Positions 62,101 to 64,000 of a stretch of 64,000 bases of DNA are shown here, piece by piece (within the stretch, counting starts at the first letter, position 1; each line of letters starts with the position of its first letter). This stretch comes from Cucumis sativus (lineage: Eukaryota > Streptophyta > Magnoliopsida > Cucurbitales > Cucurbitaceae). A model generated the notes under the pieces. That model was not told where the DNA came from. It searched no databases and saw only the letters and a program-made list of their open reading frames with translations. The stretch is from assembly GCF_000004075.3 (NCBI RefSeq), contig NC_026659.2:992001-1056000 (forward strand). The letters are read 5' to 3'. Made by a program: the position numbers and the translations under genes.

Positions 62101-63229
62101 GGTGAATAGCTTGCTTTTAGTATGTTGTCTTTTAAGGTTTATGACTGAATAAATTGCTTTTAATTTGTTGTTTTTTAAGGTTTACGTCATTTGCCATTTG
62201 TATGATTGATTAGCTGTTATATTGCTGCTGTAGTGAAGAAAGCAATTAGATGAGAAAATGCTGCAGTTTTTCACCAGAAATTTATTACATATTTTATGGG
62301 TTCAGATAATAGATTGGAGCTGGATGCTCAGATATGCTTAAATGGAAAGAAGAAATCGCCTGGGAAAAGAATAATCGGTTTTGAGGTATTTAAATGACAT
62401 CCAAAAGTCTTCCAAGCATGTCGGTTTTGTTCGCTTATGTATTAATATTATTTTTGGTTTTACAGTTTTCACCTAGCGACCCAAGCAAACTGATGGTCTG
62501 TTCTGCCGATTCGCCAGTTCATATAATTTCCAGGAGCGATGTCATTTGCAAATTCAAGGGTATGTTGATATGTTTCCTCTTTTGGTTTAATGCCAAAAAA
62601 GAAAATACAGATTCATTAACTTATTTTCCTGGTTTCTCTCTGTAGGTCTTCGTAATGGTGGAAACAAAATGTCGGCTTCTTTTACCTCAGATGGGAAGCA
62701 TATTGTTTCAGCCAGTGAAGAAAACGTCTATGTTTGGAACTACAATTGCAAGGACAAGGCATCTCGGAAAAAGAAAATTTGGTCATCCGAAAGTTTCTTC
62801 TCTCGTAGTACGACAATAGCCATACCTTGGTCTGGTGTGAAAATCACACCTGAACCACCACTGTCCCCAACACGAGTTTGCGATACACCAGGAAGTATCC
62901 CTGAAATGGAGCCGAAGTACTCTGATGACGATGGTGATAGAGAACACAAGGTTCCATCATCATCACCAGATTGCTTCTCTCTAAGCCGGACTCTTTTTCC
63001 CGAGTTGCTAAAAGGAACTGCAACTTGGCCAGAAGAGAAACTTCATGATTCTAGCTCAATGACCCCTTCCCCTTCCCCTTCAATGTGCAAGACCGAGTTC
63101 AAGTTTTTGAAGAATGCATGCCAGAGCATGCTTAGCTCTCCGCACATGTGGGGTCTTGTGATCGTAACCGCTGGATGGGACGGACGAATCAGAACATTTC
63201 TCAACTACGGTTTGCCTATTCGGTTATGA
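59171..63229 (+). CDS. WD40 repeat protein, WDR44-like
   Basis: Seven coding exons, 59171-60343, 60544-60634, 60785-60942, 61049-61100, 62306-62385, 62466-62559 and 62646-63229, encode 743 residues. Phases close at every junction. The first ~265 residues are hydrophilic and acidic with a conserved-looking [20 protein letters not shown] segment and an [14 protein letters not shown] basic block. WD repeats follow: [13 protein letters not shown]...DGVVRVWQV (about 271-305), [13 protein letters not shown]...[10 protein letters not shown] (about 374-410), [18 protein letters not shown]...KVRIWEV, then weaker blades ending with [18 protein letters not shown] at the C-terminus. Between the last blades lies a Ser/Pro-rich insert. 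Plant relatives are annotated as WDR44 or YMR102C-like; animal WDR44 binds Rab11, but plants lack evidence for that. Two tandem ATGs are possible starts. Confidence 0.92.
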
Positions 63230-64000
63230 GTCAGTTCGGTTTCAGGATTTTGCATTTGCTAGGTTTGTGATTATCCTTAGAAAGAGATGCCTTTAGTCAA
63301 CAACAGCCTGCCAAATTAAGGGGGTTCATGAATTATGAACCACCCTCGAAGTAACGTTCCAACTTCAACAACGAGCTATGTTTCTACGATTTAGTTTAAA
63401 TATCCCTTGCAGGTGGTCGTATTAATCTGGAAGGGGATGTCGGTATAATACAGGTTTTAATTATCATATACATGATTCTTTTATTTGTGAAAAGTGGGAG
63501 CCTGGTTTCAGGCAAATAGAAAGAAGAAAAGAAAAAACAAAAGAAGAAAGAAGAAAAGAAAAGAAAGTGAGGGAATTGGGTAATCAAAAGAGGCAATGGT
63601 CCTTCTGTTTTGAAATTGTGTAATAATTATTACATTACATTATGTGTATAATAGAGGCATCTATTTGGTGGGGCTTTTGCCTTTGCTGTCCCTAAATATG
63701 GATATTTGTGATTTTGTAATATTTCCATTCAATGAAGGAAATTGTCCTTTCATGTTTGAGCAGAATCTTTTATTTTTTATTTTTTATTTTTATTTTTTGT
63801 TCTTTTATTCAATTGTCTTTTGATTATATCACATTCATCTTTTTCTTCTCTCACCTCATTCATTTTCCTTGCAATTGGAAAGGATAGAAAATTAGACAGG
63901 ATATTCCAAAAAATCATCTCAAGTAGTTTTCATTCAAATAAAATTTGAACTTCTTTCCCTAAGTAAAAACCACAAGGTGATCCAACGAAGATTCAGTTGG
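63230..64000. other. 3' untranslated region of the WD40 gene and distal spacer
   Basis: After the stop the sequence is moderately mixed for ~250 bases, then turns purine-rich (63514-63568, AAAGAAG-type) and T-rich (63763-63800). No further gene begins before the window ends. Confidence 0.5.

Overview
The window is nuclear DNA of a flowering plant. Genes are split by short GT-AG introns, spacers are very AT-rich with microsatellites, and the proteins are plant-type (WNK kinase with the shifted lysine, Dof factor, plant oligopeptide transporter, chloroplast-targeted purine enzyme). Protein details and a dispersed fold-back repeat that I associate with Cucumis point to a cucurbit such as cucumber or melon. 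That placement is an inference. No operons, CRISPR arrays, rRNA or convincing tRNA genes were seen.

Layout. 1-2.2 kb is AT-rich spacer. A dense block follows: an At1g01500-like tail-hydrophobic protein (+, 2240-3010); PUR5, AIR synthase (-, 3446-6216, 8 exons); a chloroplast-targeted membrane protein of unknown function (+, 7253-9084, 6 exons); MYG1 exonuclease (+, 10746-12943, 7 exons); an OPT-family transporter (-, 13477-18405, 6 exons); a WNK8-like kinase (-, 21342-24206, 7 exons); PUX10, a UBX protein (-, 27246-32055, 4 exons with a 3.1 kb intron); a BTB-family C-terminal-type protein lacking a visible BTB domain (+, 34880-35758); and a DOF4.6-like zinc-finger factor (-, 39089-40588, 2 exons). 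An 18 kb gene-poor stretch (40.6-58.6 kb) holds only repeats and a few promoter-like or GC-richer islands. The last gene encodes a WDR44-type WD40 protein (+, 59171-63229, 7 coding exons).

I rebuilt the exons by reading splice sites and checking that codon phase closes in every gene. The nine multi-residue family matches are independent housekeeping or regulatory genes, and nothing suggests a gene cluster or common pathway. PUR5 and the chloroplast protein are divergent neighbours, as are PUX10 and the BTB-like gene. PUR5 and the At1g01500-like gene are convergent, as are MYG1 and OPT.

I found no clearly new biological system. The items most worth a second look are: a spliced upstream ORF that ends in the WD40 gene's start codon (TGATG overlap); promoter-like ACGT and GC-rich islands without a gene in the 41-58 kb desert; a C24-A17 homopolymer junction in a PUX10 intron; a BTB-family gene without its BTB domain; and the uncharacterised plastid protein at 7.25-9.08 kb.
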